The notes: generated from the sequence alone by a model not told the origin. Counted from the first letter of the stretch, positions 1 to 9,553 are shown. The stretch is 64,000 nucleotides of DNA from Saccharicrinis fermentans DSM 9555 = JCM 21142 (GCF_000517085.1 NZ_KI912107.1:4647980-4711979), one strand, 5' to 3'. Program-made: numbers and translations.

Positions 1-401
1 CTTTGTTACACAGAGCTACTTTATGGCAGAATAAATGTGGGATCTCTTTTTTTTGTGGTTGTTGAATTAATAACGACACCGGTTAACTATATTTAACAAA
101 TACAAATGATGGTCTGCTTTCTGTAAAATATAATCGTGGGCATGTGCTTGTGTATTAGCAATATATTGTCTTTTAGATGGACAGAAATAGACGCCGATAT
201 AAAGGGCAAAACGTTAAAGATAATCAATAAAAAATTAATTACAAGTGATTTTTCTTGGATTGTAATGATTTTGCAAATACTTTCGCCAATCGTTTTCCTA
301 ACATTTGTCATGAAAAGGGATACGTTAATCTAATTTAAGATTAAAGGTACTGCAAATTTTTTAAACTTTGCAGGGTGAGTATAAACCAAAATTATGTGTG
401 T
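1..401. other. Upstream non-coding region, nothing recognised
   Basis: AT-rich stretch before the first gene. Two short overlapping open frames on opposite strands (93-311 minus, 136-333 plus) have low-complexity, hydrophobic translations with no recognisable motif and no convincing start, and are not called. A short inverted repeat (TGCAAA / TTTGCA) lies about 25 bases before the chosen start of the next gene. The promoter of that gene must lie here, but no good match to the Bacteroidota consensus was seen. Confidence 0.4.
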
Positions 402-932
402 ATGAGAAAGCTAAAACTATTGTTATTAGTTGTTTTAGCAGGACCAGGATTTTTATCATTTATCAATGGAATACCAGAGCCTTCAATAGGTTTAGGGATA
501 GGAGATAAGGTACCTGAGTTAAGAACTACGTTACTGAACGGTTCCGACTTTGATTTAAAATCGTTACAAGGAAAGATGGTTTTAATTGATTTTTGGGCTT
601 CGTTCGATGGAGAGTCTCGCGTAGATAATCATCAAAAGATGATGCTTCAAAAGAAATTTGCGAATAGTAAATTTTACAATGGAGAGGGTTTTGTTGTTGT
701 TTCAATCTCTCTCGACAGATTTAAATCGCCTTTGGCCAAAGCTATTAAGGAAGATGGGCTAATCAATGCCCTGCATATCTGCGACTATCAAGGAGCGGAA
801 TCTTCTATCGCAAAAAGCTTTGAAGTAAAGGAGCCAGTCAATTACCTGATTGATGGAGACGGCCGTTTGGTGGCGCGTGGCTCAAGTATTAACAAAGTGG
901 CTGAGTCACTGGAGTACCTTCACAGAAATTAA
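402..932 (+). CDS. TlpA-like thioredoxin-fold protein lacking the CXXC motif
   Basis: 176-residue exported thioredoxin-fold protein. The N-terminus (MRKLKLLLLVVLAG) is a typical signal peptide, which is why ATG 402 is preferred over GTG 375. The AhpC/TSA-TlpA core is clear: LGIGDKVPEL near residue 31, then VLIDFWAS and a late PVNYLIDGDG segment keeping the cis-proline. Where the next gene has WCGPC this protein has FDGES (residues 68-72), so both redox cysteines are missing and disulfide exchange is not expected. It is probably a diverged tandem duplicate of the following gene, serving as a binding or structural thioredoxin-like protein. The family call is firm; the role is unknown. Confidence 0.85.
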   Translation: MRKLKLLLLVVLAGPGFLSFINGIPEPSIGLGIGDKVPELRTTLLNGSDFDLKSLQGKMVLIDFWASFDGESRVDNHQKMMLQKKFANSKFYNGEGFVVVSISLDRFKSPLAKAIKEDGLINALHICDYQGAESSIAKSFEVKEPVNYLIDGDGRLVARGSSINKVAESLEYLHRN

Positions 933-945
933 TTTTCTTCTTTCA

Positions 946-1016
946 ATATTTTTTTTAAAAATATACAAATAACTAAGTTTGCTTAAGGATTTGGTTGGGG
1001 GTGATTTGCATCCTTA
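946..1016. other. AT-rich and GC-poor hairpins between the two thioredoxin genes
   Basis: The 213-base gap contains an ATATTTTT/AAAAATAT inverted repeat (about 946-965), possibly a weak terminator of the first gene, and a TAAGGAT/ATCCTTA hairpin (984-1016) with a long loop and no T tract. These suggest separate transcription of the two thioredoxin genes but are weak evidence on their own. Confidence 0.3.
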
Positions 1017-1145
1017 AATCATTTCCTTTAAATTTTAGGCAAGATTCTTGTTAGTGATGAACTTAAGTTTGTAATAAGCCTTAAACATTTACAACAGTAC
1101 AGCTGTTTGATGTATGTTTTATTTAGCAATTAAATAAATATAGAT

Positions 1146-1682
1146 ATGAAGAATATGAAGTTAAGAAAGTACGGCATTGCACTGATGGCATTGTTCTTAT
1201 TTAGCATTCAAATGAGTGCAAAGGATAATGTTAAGGTGGGGCTTGAGATAGGGGATAAGGCCCCAGATATTAAATTGTTATCGCCCGAAGGTGAGGTGAT
1301 TGCTCTTTCGTCTCTCAAGGGAAAAATGGTTTTAATTGATTTCTGGGCATCATGGTGTGGACCTTGTCGTCATGAAAATCCTAACGTAGTAGGGGTGTAT
1401 AATGATTATAAAGACAAGAAATTTGTCAATGGCAAAGGATTTACGGTTTACAGTGTTTCTCTTGATAAGTCAAAGGAGCGTTGGGTTAAAGCCATTGAAG
1501 ACGATAAGCTCACCTGGACCAACCATGTAAGTGACCTTTTAGGTTGGGGTTCTAAAGCAGCCAAGGTATATGGAGTGAGAGGAATACCTGATAATTTTTT
1601 GATTGATGGTGATGGAATTATTGTGGCAAAAAGATTAAGAGGCCCATATTTAGGTGCTGCTCTTAAGAAGCTTGAGAAATAG
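1146..1682 (+). CDS. TlpA family thiol-disulfide oxidoreductase
   Basis: 178-residue periplasmic thioredoxin-like reductase. An N-terminal signal peptide (KYGIALMALFLFSIQMSA) is followed by the TlpA/AhpC-TSA core. The catalytic motif WCGPC has its cysteines at residues 71 and 74, and the cis-proline loop GIPDN is at about 147-150. Such proteins reduce or exchange disulfides in exported proteins, including apocytochromes c, which may matter because this window encodes c-type cytochromes near 50 kb; that link is inference. It lies 213 bases after a close paralogue without the cysteines. ATG 1155 is a possible alternative start three codons later. Confidence 0.9.
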   Translation: MKNMKLRKYGIALMALFLFSIQMSAKDNVKVGLEIGDKAPDIKLLSPEGEVIALSSLKGKMVLIDFWASWCGPCRHENPNVVGVYNDYKDKKFVNGKGFTVYSVSLDKSKERWVKAIEDDKLTWTNHVSDLLGWGSKAAKVYGVRGIPDNFLIDGDGIIVAKRLRGPYLGAALKKLEK

Positions 1683-1708
1683 AGATATCTTTTATCTTAC
1701 ACAAATAT

Positions 1709-1739
1709 ATGGCAGTGCATCGAGAGTATGTACTGCCAT
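1709..1739 (+). terminator. Terminator-like hairpin after the TlpA gene
   Basis: ATGGCAGTGCAT and ATGTACTGCCAT form a 12-bp stem (one G-T pair) with a 7-base loop, 26 bases after the tlpA-like stop codon. There is no strong T tract, so intrinsic termination is likely but not certain. Confidence 0.5.
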
Positions 1740-1867
1740 TGTTAGTTGTATGTATGACATTTTAGTAAAAACATCTTAAAACGCTGTCAATTTGTCCAAA
1801 AAAGCAGCGATGGCAAAATTATTGTTAAGCCAAAGCCAAATAAACGAAATAATAATAAAATAATATA

Positions 1868-2506
1868 ATGGCAAACAAAGGATCAAAAAAACATCAGAAG
1901 GAGGAAGAAATAGAAGAGAAGGTAACCGCTAATGATACTGATGCACAAGAGGAGCAAGTAGAAGAAACGGTAGAGGAGGGTGTAGATAAGGATGAGAATG
2001 AAGAAAACACAGAAGAGCTGTCAGATCAAAGCGAGGAAGAAATGAGTGAAGAAGAAAAGAAAATAGAGGAACTGTCATTAAAAGTTTCTGAATTAAACGA
2101 TCGGTATCTGCGTTTAACGGCAGAGTATGATAATTACCGTAAACGTACTTTGAAGGAACGTATGGAGTTAATGAAGACTGCCGGAGAAGGACTGTTGAAA
2201 GGTCTTTTACCCGTGGTGGATGATTTTGACAGGGCAATTTTGCATTTAGACGAAGCCTCTGATTTGGAAGCTGTAAAAGAAGGCATAGATTTGATCTACA
2301 ATAAATTTCAGGAGTTTTTAAAACAGAATGGTGTGGTTGAGATTGAAGCCAAAGAAAAAGATTTTGATACAGATTTGCATGAGGCGATTACCAAAATTCC
2401 CGCTCCTACAGAGGAGATGAAAGGAAAAGTGATGGACTGCGTTGAGAAAGGTTATATGTTGAATGATAAAGTGATGCGCTTTTCAAAAGTTGTTGTAGGA
2501 GAATAA
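1868..2506 (+). CDS. grpE: Nucleotide exchange factor GrpE
   Basis: 212-residue GrpE, the ADP/ATP exchange factor for DnaK. The first 65 residues or so are extremely acidic (runs of E and D) and probably disordered. A long coiled-coil helix follows (LSLKVSELNDRYLRLTAEYD), then the conserved YRKRTLKERMEL and LLPVVDDFDRAI stretches and the C-terminal beta wing (MRFSKVVVGE). It is 21 bases upstream of dnaJ and clearly co-transcribed with it; dnaK is not in the window. No CIRCE-type operator was recognised upstream. Confidence 0.97.
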   Translation: MANKGSKKHQKEEEIEEKVTANDTDAQEEQVEETVEEGVDKDENEENTEELSDQSEEEMSEEEKKIEELSLKVSELNDRYLRLTAEYDNYRKRTLKERMELMKTAGEGLLKGLLPVVDDFDRAILHLDEASDLEAVKEGIDLIYNKFQEFLKQNGVVEIEAKEKDFDTDLHEAITKIPAPTEEMKGKVMDCVEKGYMLNDKVMRFSKVVVGE

Positions 2507-2527
2507 ACAGGATCTGATAATTAAGTT

Positions 2528-3685
2528 ATGTCGAAAAGAGATTATTACGAAGTACTAGGAGTATCTAAGAACGCCACAGCGGAGGAAATTAAAAAGGCCT
2601 ATCGGAAAAAAGCCATCCAATTTCACCCAGATAAGAACCCAGGTGACAAAGCAGCAGAAGAAAAATTTAAAGAGGCTGCCGAAGCTTATGAGGTGTTGAG
2701 CGATCAACAAAAGAAATCACGTTACGATCAGTATGGTCATGCAGGTGTTGGTGGAGCTTCCGGCGGTGGTTATGGCGGAGGAGGTATGTCTATGGACGAT
2801 ATTTTCTCGCACTTCGGCGATATATTCGGAGGTGGTGGATTCGGTGGATTTAGTGGTTTTGGTGGTTTTAATGGTGGCGGTGGTCGTCAGCGTGTTAATA
2901 AAGGATCTAACCTGCGCGTGAAAGTGACTCTTACCCTGGATGAGATACTAAATGGGGTTGAAAAGAAAATTAAAGTAAAGAAATATGTGCCTTGTAAGCA
3001 CTGTAAAGGTTCTGGTGCTGATGGTGGTGCTTCGCACAGTACTTGTACTACGTGTAATGGCTCTGGGCAGGTAACCCGAATATCAAATACCATACTGGGA
3101 CAGATGCAAACCGCATCTACTTGTCCTACTTGTGGAGGAGAAGGTAAAATAATTACCAATAAGTGTAAATATTGTGCAGGAGAAGGTATCGAGAAGGATG
3201 AGGAGGTAATTCCTATTAATATACCTGCTGGAGTCGAAGAGGGTATGCAGTTGTCGGTATCTGGTAAAGGTAATGCCGCACGTCGGGGTGGAATCAATGG
3301 TGATTTGTTAGTGCTTATACATGAGGAAGAACATCCGGAGTTGGTTCGTGATGGAAGAGACTTGTTATACAACCTTTTTGTTAGTATCCCAGATGCTACC
3401 TTAGGTGCGCCAGTAGAAATACCAACACTGGAAGGTCGTGTAAAAGTTAAGATTGAAGCTGGTACACAGCCGGGTAAAGTGTTACGACTTAGAGGTAAGG
3501 GATTGCCAGAGGTGAACGCATATGGAAGAGGGGATTTGTTGGTGAAAATAAATGTGTGGATTCCTAAAGACCTTTCTCGTGATGAGAAAAAAGCGCTGGA
3601 AAAAATGGCTGAGTCGGATAGTTTTACTCCGAAACCATCATCGCATGAAAAGAATTTTTTTAGTAGAATGAAAGATATGTTTTAG
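2528..3685 (+). CDS. dnaJ: Molecular chaperone DnaJ
   Basis: 385-residue class I Hsp40. The J domain carries HPD at residues 33-35; a Gly/Phe-rich linker spans roughly 70-125. The zinc-finger region has four CxxCxGxG-type repeats ([32 protein letters not shown]), followed by two C-terminal substrate-binding domains. It delivers unfolded clients to DnaK and stimulates its ATPase. It is the second gene of a grpE-dnaJ operon closed by a strong terminator directly after the stop codon. Confidence 0.98.
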   Translation: MSKRDYYEVLGVSKNATAEEIKKAYRKKAIQFHPDKNPGDKAAEEKFKEAAEAYEVLSDQQKKSRYDQYGHAGVGGASGGGYGGGGMSMDDIFSHFGDIFGGGGFGGFSGFGGFNGGGGRQRVNKGSNLRVKVTLTLDEILNGVEKKIKVKKYVPCKHCKGSGADGGASHSTCTTCNGSGQVTRISNTILGQMQTASTCPTCGGEGKIITNKCKYCAGEGIEKDEEVIPINIPAGVEEGMQLSVSGKGNAARRGGINGDLLVLIHEEEHPELVRDGRDLLYNLFVSIPDATLGAPVEIPTLEGRVKVKIEAGTQPGKVLRLRGKGLPEVNAYGRGDLLVKINVWIPKDLSRDEKKALEKMAESDSFTPKPSSHEKNFFSRMKDMF

Positions 3686-3686
3686 T

Positions 3687-3724
3687 AAAAAAAAAGCCTC
3701 ATTTCAAAAATGGGGCTTTTTTTA
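3687..3724. terminator. Bidirectional intrinsic terminator between dnaJ and kbl
   Basis: AAAAAGCC(T)C...GGGGCTTTTT hairpin flanked by an A run on the left and a T run on the right. Placed between convergent dnaJ (+) and kbl (-), it can end transcription from both sides. Confidence 0.85.
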
Positions 3725-3740
3725 CTAGCACATGTGTTTA

Positions 3741-4928
3741 TTAGATCACCTTTAATTCTTTTCCTATTTTAACAAAGGCATCAATGGCCTTGTCTAAATG
3801 TTTTTTCTCGTGTGCTGCTGAAATCTGAATTCTAATTCGTGCTTGTCCTTTGGGTACTACCGGATAATAGAATCCAATAACATAGATACCCTCTGCCAAT
3901 AGTTTTTCAGCGAATTCTTGCGATAATTTTGCATCGTAAAGCATCAAAGCTACAATGGCAGAATTTGTGGGTTTGATATCGAAGCCAGCTGCCTGTATCC
4001 TTTCTTTAAAATAAGCAGCATTTTCAACTACTTTGTCGCGATACTCCGTAGATTCGGTGAGCATATCAAACACTTCAGATGCGGCCCCTACAATGGCTGG
4101 AGCCAAGGAGTTAGAAAATAAATAAGGACGAGAACGTTGACGAAGCATATCAATAATTTCTTTTTTGCCACTGGTGAACCCGCCTAAAGCACCACCCAGT
4201 GCTTTACCCAGAGTACTGGTGATAATATCAACACGATCCATTACATTGTGGTACTCGTGAGTTCCACGGCCTTTTGTGCCAATAAAACCCGAGGCATGAC
4301 TGTCGTCTACCATCACCATGCTGTTGTATTTTTCGGCCAAATCACAAATTTCATTTAATTTAGCAATATCGCCGTCCATTGAGAAAACGCCGTCGGTAAC
4401 GATGATTCTGTAGCGTTGTTTTTGAGATTTTTTAAGTTGCTCCTCCAGATCGGCCATGTTGGCGTGCTTGTATCTGTAACGAGCTGCTTTACACAAGCGA
4501 ACTCCATCAATAATAGAAGCGTGGTTTAGTTCGTCAGAGATAATGGCATCTTCAGCACCTAATAATGGTTCAAAGACACCACCGTTGGCATCAAAGCATG
4601 CCGCATATAATATGGTGTCTTCTGTGCCAAGAAATTTAGCGATCTTTTGTTCCAGTGTTTTATGAATATCTTGTGTGCCACAGATAAAACGGACCGACGA
4701 CATCCCGTAACCGTGGGTATTCATCACATCCTGCGCCGCTTTTATCACTCGGGGATGCGATGAGAGTCCCAGGTAGTTGTTGGCGCAGAAATTCAATACA
4801 TGTTCGCCAGTGCTCACTTGAATGTCTGCACCTTGAGCCGTGGTAATAATTCTTTCATTTTTATATAAACCCGATTCTTTGATTTGATCAAGTTCCTGAA
4901 TAAGGTGATCTTTGAAATCTCCGTACAT
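3741..4928 (-). CDS. kbl: Glycine C-acetyltransferase (2-amino-3-ketobutyrate CoA ligase)
   Basis: 395-residue PLP enzyme of the alpha-oxoamine synthase family. It cleaves 2-amino-3-oxobutyrate with CoA to glycine and acetyl-CoA, the second step of threonine degradation. Visible marks are [16 protein letters not shown] near the N-terminus, [13 protein letters not shown], the PLP aspartate region [13 protein letters not shown], and the Schiff-base lysine in [14 protein letters not shown] near residue 240. The length is typical. No threonine dehydrogenase is adjacent. Related 8-amino-7-oxononanoate and serine palmitoyl transferases share the fold, but the close match in motifs favours Kbl. Confidence 0.93.
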   Translation of the reverse strand: MYGDFKDHLIQELDQIKESGLYKNERIITTAQGADIQVSTGEHVLNFCANNYLGLSSHPRVIKAAQDVMNTHGYGMSSVRFICGTQDIHKTLEQKIAKFLGTEDTILYAACFDANGGVFEPLLGAEDAIISDELNHASIIDGVRLCKAARYRYKHANMADLEEQLKKSQKQRYRIIVTDGVFSMDGDIAKLNEICDLAEKYNSMVMVDDSHASGFIGTKGRGTHEYHNVMDRVDIITSTLGKALGGALGGFTSGKKEIIDMLRQRSRPYLFSNSLAPAIVGAASEVFDMLTESTEYRDKVVENAAYFKERIQAAGFDIKPTNSAIVALMLYDAKLSQEFAEKLLAEGIYVIGFYYPVVPKGQARIRIQISAAHEKKHLDKAIDAFVKIGKELKVI

Positions 4929-5004
4929 AGTATTTGATATTAAAGTTTGTTCAAAATTAGAAAGTTCAGGCGGCTAAAAAAATGATTTGTGCAAGGTAAT
5001 GCAA

Positions 5005-5092
5005 GTAAAAAAGCAAACAGATGAACGAAGATTTTCGTCTGTTCTATTGAAAGTCTTGTCTTTGAAGCTTTCTTATCAAAGACAGAAAAAAC
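5005..5092 (-). ncRNA. Candidate two-hairpin leader or small RNA upstream of kbl
   Basis: On the minus strand the order is hairpin TGTCTTTGA/TCAAAGACA, a 14-base spacer, then hairpin ACAGACGAA/TTCATCTGT, then TTTGCTTTTTT. This is the form of a small terminated RNA or a leader attenuator for kbl, whose start is about 75 bases further on. No known riboswitch family was recognised, and transcription is not shown by the sequence. Confidence 0.3.
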
Positions 5093-5267
5093 GGTCGTTT
5101 TCTTGCAGTCACTATGTATATTCACGAAGGAAAATTATTTACTGTATTTATACGATCAGCCTGTGTTTTTGTCACAATAATTTAAAAAAAATACGTTTGA
5201 TTGATGGAGATAGAATGAAGCCAGGTGATTGTTTGATTGAACAATGATGCCTTTTGTCTAAAAAACA

Positions 5268-5297
5268 ATTGTCTCAAACAATTAAATATTACTTTTG
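5268..5297 (+). promoter_or_regulatory. Bacteroidota-type promoter of the porG-uppS-bamA block
   Basis: TTG at 5268-5270, a 19-base spacer, then TACTTTTG at 5290-5297, matching the -33 TTTG / -7 TAnnTTTG consensus of the Bacteroidota housekeeping sigma factor. It lies 47 bases upstream of the porG-like ATG. Confidence 0.7.
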
Positions 5298-5344
5298 CCT
5301 ATAGAGGGGATGTTGAATTACTAAATCACAAGCGTGTTTAAAGC

Positions 5345-6091
5345 ATGTATTTAAAGTCAAGATATAAAGTTAAACTTAGGTTAAAGATAGCATATGTTTT
5401 TGTGGGACTGTTTGTTGCTATTACTTTTAGCAGAGCGCAGGATAAATTTGAGGTGGGAGGGTATATGGGCACATCCTATTATATGGGTGATCTGAATCCT
5501 CAAAAACAATTTTACCAACCCAGTTTGTCATTTGGAGGGATAGCACGTTATGTACTCAATGATAGATATGCGGTAAAAGGCACCCTTGGAATAGCAGGTT
5601 TAAAAGGAAGTTACCCAAATAATAATGTATTGTTTCCCGAAGGTGAAGTGCCTTATTCTTTTGAAAGGAAGGTGGCCGATGGAACGGTACAGATGGAATT
5701 TAATTTTAAGTCGTACGATCATCCTTTTGTGAGTACAACTACTTTTACACCGTATATTTCATTGGGCTTTGGTACAAGTGTTTATAAAAGATTTTCGACA
5801 GAAACTGGAAATAATTCACAACAAACGGTTTTTATATTATCTTTGCCTTTCGGTATTGGTGCCAAGTATAAAATAAACAGGTGGATAAGGGTTGGAGCGG
5901 AGTGGAGTTTCAGAAAAACTTTTGTTGACGATTTAGATGTGGTTGGTTCAGATTTGCCAGTAAATACAGCGGATCCGTATGGATTCGATAATGAAGGAAA
6001 AATACATAATAATGATATTTACTCGGTTGCGAGTGTGCATCTGACGTTTAGTTTATTTAGAAGAAAGGCACAGTGTAATAGTGGTTTTTAA
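5345..6091 (+). CDS. porG: PorG-like outer-membrane beta-barrel protein (DUF6089 type)
   Basis: 248-residue exported protein: a basic N-terminus and hydrophobic segment (RLKIAYVFVGLFVAITFSRA), then a barrel-like sequence of alternating aromatic/glycine strands starting FEVGGYMGTSYYMGDLN. The size, the YYMGDLN motif and the position directly before uppS and bamA match the DUF6089 family, whose Porphyromonas gingivalis member PorG is a type IX secretion component. Its end overlaps the long-frame start of uppS, so the two are probably translationally linked. No other type IX gene is in the window, so the secretion role is inferred from family and synteny. Confidence 0.75.
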   Translation: MYLKSRYKVKLRLKIAYVFVGLFVAITFSRAQDKFEVGGYMGTSYYMGDLNPQKQFYQPSLSFGGIARYVLNDRYAVKGTLGIAGLKGSYPNNNVLFPEGEVPYSFERKVADGTVQMEFNFKSYDHPFVSTTTFTPYISLGFGTSVYKRFSTETGNNSQQTVFILSLPFGIGAKYKINRWIRVGAEWSFRKTFVDDLDVVGSDLPVNTADPYGFDNEGKIHNNDIYSVASVHLTFSLFRRKAQCNSGF

Positions 6092-6116
6092 AAAAAAGGC
6101 AAAGACAAATTATAAT

Positions 6117-6860
6117 ATGTCAGTAAAGGATAAACTGATAAAGGAAAGATTGCCCAAGCATGTGGCCATCATCATGGATGGCAATGGACGTTGGGCAAAA
6201 AAGAGAGGAAACTCAAGGGTTTTTGGGCATAAGAATGGCGTCAAAGCCGTTCGGGCAGTAACAGAAGCTGCCGCAGAATTGGGTATTGGGTATGTTACAT
6301 TATATGCTTTTTCCACCGAAAACTGGAACCGTCCCAAACGCGAAGTGGATGCCTTGATGTCGTTGTTGGTTTCTACCATTAGCTCCGAAACAAAAACATT
6401 GATGGAAAACAATGTAAAGTTAGGTGTAATTGGTTGTGTGGATACCTTACCCAAAGATGTGCATCGTAAGTTGATGGAGTGCATGGAAAAAACGTCACAA
6501 AACAATGGTCTCACCTTAAATTTAGCCTTGAGTTATAGTTCTCGTTGGGAGATTACCGATGCAGTTCGTAAGATAGCACGGATGGTTAAAGATAATGAAT
6601 TAGAACCTGATGATGTAAATGCCGAGATAATTTCCAATAACTTAACTACTGCCAATATACCCGATCCTGAACTAATGATCAGAACAAGTGGTGAATTACG
6701 CATAAGTAACTTTTTGCTTTGGCAGTTGGCTTATGCCGAACTTTATTTTTGTGATACGCTCTGGCCCGACTTTCAGAAGGAAGATTTTTATGAGGCTTTG
6801 AATGATTATCAAGGCAGGGAAAGAAGATTTGGAAAAATAAGCGAACAATTAACAAAATAG
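6117..6860 (+). CDS. uppS: Isoprenyl transferase (undecaprenyl diphosphate synthase)
   Basis: 247-residue cis-prenyltransferase that condenses isopentenyl diphosphate onto farnesyl diphosphate to make the C55 lipid carrier for peptidoglycan and surface glycans. The catalytic loop HVAIIMDGNGRWAKKRG near residue 15 has the essential Asp; YAFSTENW and RTSGELRISNFLLWQLAYAE near the C-terminus bind substrate. ATG 6117 is preferred over GTG 6081 because the family starts shortly before the MDGNGRWA motif. It sits between porG and bamA, 22 bases from the latter. Confidence 0.96.
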   Translation: MSVKDKLIKERLPKHVAIIMDGNGRWAKKRGNSRVFGHKNGVKAVRAVTEAAAELGIGYVTLYAFSTENWNRPKREVDALMSLLVSTISSETKTLMENNVKLGVIGCVDTLPKDVHRKLMECMEKTSQNNGLTLNLALSYSSRWEITDAVRKIARMVKDNELEPDDVNAEIISNNLTTANIPDPELMIRTSGELRISNFLLWQLAYAELYFCDTLWPDFQKEDFYEALNDYQGRERRFGKISEQLTK

Positions 6861-6882
6861 AAATATTTAGATTCAATATATA

Positions 6883-9492
6883 ATGCTGAAACATTTTACA
6901 CTTTTCTTTATCATTCTCACTATACTCCCCACTTTATCATTTGCTCAAAATCAGGATAATGTGCCCGTTATAAGCTATTCGGCAACTCCCCGTAAATACG
7001 AGATAGCTGAAATTAACGTCACAGGTATCCAAAATTATGATCCAAAAATCCTCGTGAACCTTTCAGGACTTCGGGTTGGACAAAAACTGAATGTTCCAGG
7101 TGAAGAAATATCGGAAGCTATTCGAAAATATTGGGAACATGGACTTTTTTCGGATGTGAAAATTGTAGCCACTAAAATTGAATCCGGAAAAATATGGCTC
7201 GAAATTCAACTGTTGGAGCGACCTCGTTTGTCAGATATCAATTATTATGGCCTGAAAAAATCGGAAGTTGAAACTGTTTCTGAAAAAGTAGCCATGATGA
7301 AAGGAAGTCAAGTAACTCCTTATTTGATTACACGATCTGAGAAATATATTACTGATTATTTTGTGGCCAAAGGCTTTTATAATACTGAGGTTCGTGTAGT
7401 ACAAAAGGATGATACCACCCAAGTAAACCATGTCTATCTGGATATTACCGTAGATAAAAAAGAGAAAGTAAAGGTTCGTTCTCTTGAGTTTTTAGGTAAT
7501 ACTGTATTTTCAGATAGTAAGTTGAACCGAACCATGAAGAAGACCAATGCTAAAGGAAAAATAAAGAATTTCTTTCGTACCAAAAAGTTTATCAACGAAA
7601 CTTATCAGGAAGACCTTGTGGCTGTAATAGATAAATACAATGAGTTTGGTTATCGTGATATGATTATCGATTATGACTCCATTGCTAAAAATGATGATAA
7701 TACAGTAGATATTAAAATTAAGGTTGAAGAAGGAGCTAAGTATTACTTAGGGGATATTTCATGGATTGGAAATAGTATTTACCCTGGGGAGTATCTGAGT
7801 GCTATGCTGCGTTTGAAAAAAGGAGATGTTTTTAACCAAAAATTATTGGATGAGCGCTTGTTTCAGGATGATGATGCGGTGCATAATTTATACATGAATA
7901 ATGGTTACCTGTTTTCGAATATTCAACCTGTTGAAGTAAATGTGTATGGTGATACCATCGATTTAGAGATGAGAGTGTATGAAGGAAAACAAGCTACTAT
8001 AAATAATATTGTTATTAATGGTAATACCAAAACGCATGAACATGTGGTTCGTCGTGAAGTGCGTACCAAACCGGGACAGTTATTTAGTAAATCAGAATTG
8101 ATTCGTACCATACGTGAGCTATCACAATTGGGGCATTTTAATCCGGAAAATATCCAACCTGATGTACAACCGAATCCTGAGGATGGTACTGTTGACCTAG
8201 TATATAACCTCGAAGAGAAAGCCAACGACCAGATAGAACTTTCAGGAGGTTGGGGAGCAGGTATGTTTGTGGGATCTCTAGGTCTTAAGTTTTCTAACTT
8301 CTCTGTTCGTAATATATTTAACAAAGAGTCTTGGCGTCCTTTACCTACAGGTGATGGTCAAACATTGTCCTTAAGGGCGCAGACGAATGGAAAATATTAC
8401 CAATCATATAGCTTTTCGTTTACCGAGCCTTGGTTGGGAGGGAAAAGACCAAATTCCTTAACCGTTTCGGCTTACCGCTCTATTCAATCGAGTGTTTCGG
8501 ATAGTTATTATAGTAATTATAACAGTTACTTTAGCAGCGGTTCATATGGGGGCTACGGTAATACTTATGGATATTCACAATATGACGCTTCTGATTTTGA
8601 TCAGCATATGAAAATATTTGGAATATCAGTTGGTTTTGGAAAACGTTTGACATGGCCTGATGACTGGTTCTCTTTATACGCCGAAGTGAGTTATCAACAC
8701 TATGACCTACTGGATTGGCAGTATTTTATCATGCAAAATGGAGTGTCACAGAATTTACATTTTAAATTTATTTTTTCACGTAACTCTATTGATAATCCAT
8801 TGTATACACGTAGAGGATCTAATTTTTCTTTCGGCGTAGAATTTACACCTCCTTATTCGGCCTGGATTGATAAGAATTATAAGAGTCTGTATAATACGAC
8901 TATCTCTGGGGATACGGATGAGAGAGCTGATGCTCAGGAAGAATTATACGATTATATCGAATATCATAAGTGGACCACCCAAGGATCTATCTTTACCCCT
9001 CTTGATAAATCTGAAAAGTTAGTATTGATGGGAAAATACGAGATGGGATTTTTAGGGTATTACAACGAATATGTTCGCTCTCCGTATGAAAAATTTATGC
9101 TGGGAGGAGATGGAATGTCGGGCTATAGTATGTATGGTAGCCAAACTGTAGGTTTAAGAGGGTATGAAAATTCATCCTTAACGCCCAGAAACAGATATGG
9201 TAGTTATGATGGTAACATCTATAATAAACTCACCTTTGAAATGAGATATCCATTGACCTTACAGCCATCAGCACAGGTGTATGCATTGGGATTTCTCGAG
9301 GCCGGTAATGCTTGGAGCGATTTTCAAGATTATAATCCTTTCGACCTAAAACGTTCTGCTGGTGTTGGTGTGCGTATCTTTCTTCCTATCTTTGGTTTGA
9401 TGGGGATAGATTGGGGTTACGGATTTGATGAAGCACAAGTTCAAGGTTCCAATGGAAGTCAATTCCACTTTGTGATTGGACAGCAATTTTAA
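6883..9492 (+). CDS. bamA: Outer membrane protein assembly factor BamA
   Basis: 869-residue Omp85 protein, the core of the beta-barrel assembly machine. A signal peptide (MLKHFTLFFIILTILPTLSFA) precedes several POTRA repeats (starting IAEINVTGIQNYDP, INYYGLKKSE, VRSLEFLGNTVFSDSKL, ISWIGNSIYPGEYL and INNIVINGNTKTHEHVVRRE). The C-terminal half is a 16-strand-type barrel containing GYSMYGSQTVGLRGYEN (the conserved VRGY-like loop) and ending in FHFVIGQQF with a terminal Phe. It is co-directional with uppS upstream and three Skp-like chaperone genes downstream, its functional partners. Confidence 0.96.
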   Translation: MLKHFTLFFIILTILPTLSFAQNQDNVPVISYSATPRKYEIAEINVTGIQNYDPKILVNLSGLRVGQKLNVPGEEISEAIRKYWEHGLFSDVKIVATKIESGKIWLEIQLLERPRLSDINYYGLKKSEVETVSEKVAMMKGSQVTPYLITRSEKYITDYFVAKGFYNTEVRVVQKDDTTQVNHVYLDITVDKKEKVKVRSLEFLGNTVFSDSKLNRTMKKTNAKGKIKNFFRTKKFINETYQEDLVAVIDKYNEFGYRDMIIDYDSIAKNDDNTVDIKIKVEEGAKYYLGDISWIGNSIYPGEYLSAMLRLKKGDVFNQKLLDERLFQDDDAVHNLYMNNGYLFSNIQPVEVNVYGDTIDLEMRVYEGKQATINNIVINGNTKTHEHVVRREVRTKPGQLFSKSELIRTIRELSQLGHFNPENIQPDVQPNPEDGTVDLVYNLEEKANDQIELSGGWGAGMFVGSLGLKFSNFSVRNIFNKESWRPLPTGDGQTLSLRAQTNGKYYQSYSFSFTEPWLGGKRPNSLTVSAYRSIQSSVSDSYYSNYNSYFSSGSYGGYGNTYGYSQYDASDFDQHMKIFGISVGFGKRLTWPDDWFSLYAEVSYQHYDLLDWQYFIMQNGVSQNLHFKFIFSRNSIDNPLYTRRGSNFSFGVEFTPPYSAWIDKNYKSLYNTTISGDTDERADAQEELYDYIEYHKWTTQGSIFTPLDKSEKLVLMGKYEMGFLGYYNEYVRSPYEKFMLGGDGMSGYSMYGSQTVGLRGYENSSLTPRNRYGSYDGNIYNKLTFEMRYPLTLQPSAQVYALGFLEAGNAWSDFQDYNPFDLKRSAGVGVRIFLPIFGLMGIDWGYGFDEAQVQGSNGSQFHFVIGQQF

Positions 9493-9553
9493 TTGTGGAT
9501 TGATTTTTGAGATACAAAAAACTAGATGTAGTGTTTAACCAATAATTATAGAC

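Larger units (their letters stand above)
4929..5344. other. Divergent intergenic region with two tandem hairpins
   Basis: 416 bases between kbl (-) and porG (+). It holds the porG promoter (5268-5297) and two neighbouring 9-bp-stem hairpins at 5017-5042 and 5057-5084. Read on the minus strand, the second-transcribed hairpin is followed by TTTGCTTTTTT, as in a terminator. Overlapping open frames here (4940-5125 minus, 4987-5247 plus) merely read through the hairpins and look spurious. A possible minus-strand -7 box (TAATTTTG, 4952-4959) lacks a matching -33 element. Confidence 0.5.

Noticed and set aside
93-333. Two short overlapping frames on opposite strands
   Set aside because: Low-complexity hydrophobic translations, weak starts, no motif.
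2887-3372. 161-codon frame antisense to dnaJ
   Set aside because: A shadow of the strongly biased dnaJ coding sequence (Gly and Cys codons read as Pro, Ser and Thr).
4940-5247. Overlapping open frames between kbl and porG
   Set aside because: They read through two hairpins and the promoter zone, and their composition is not protein-like.
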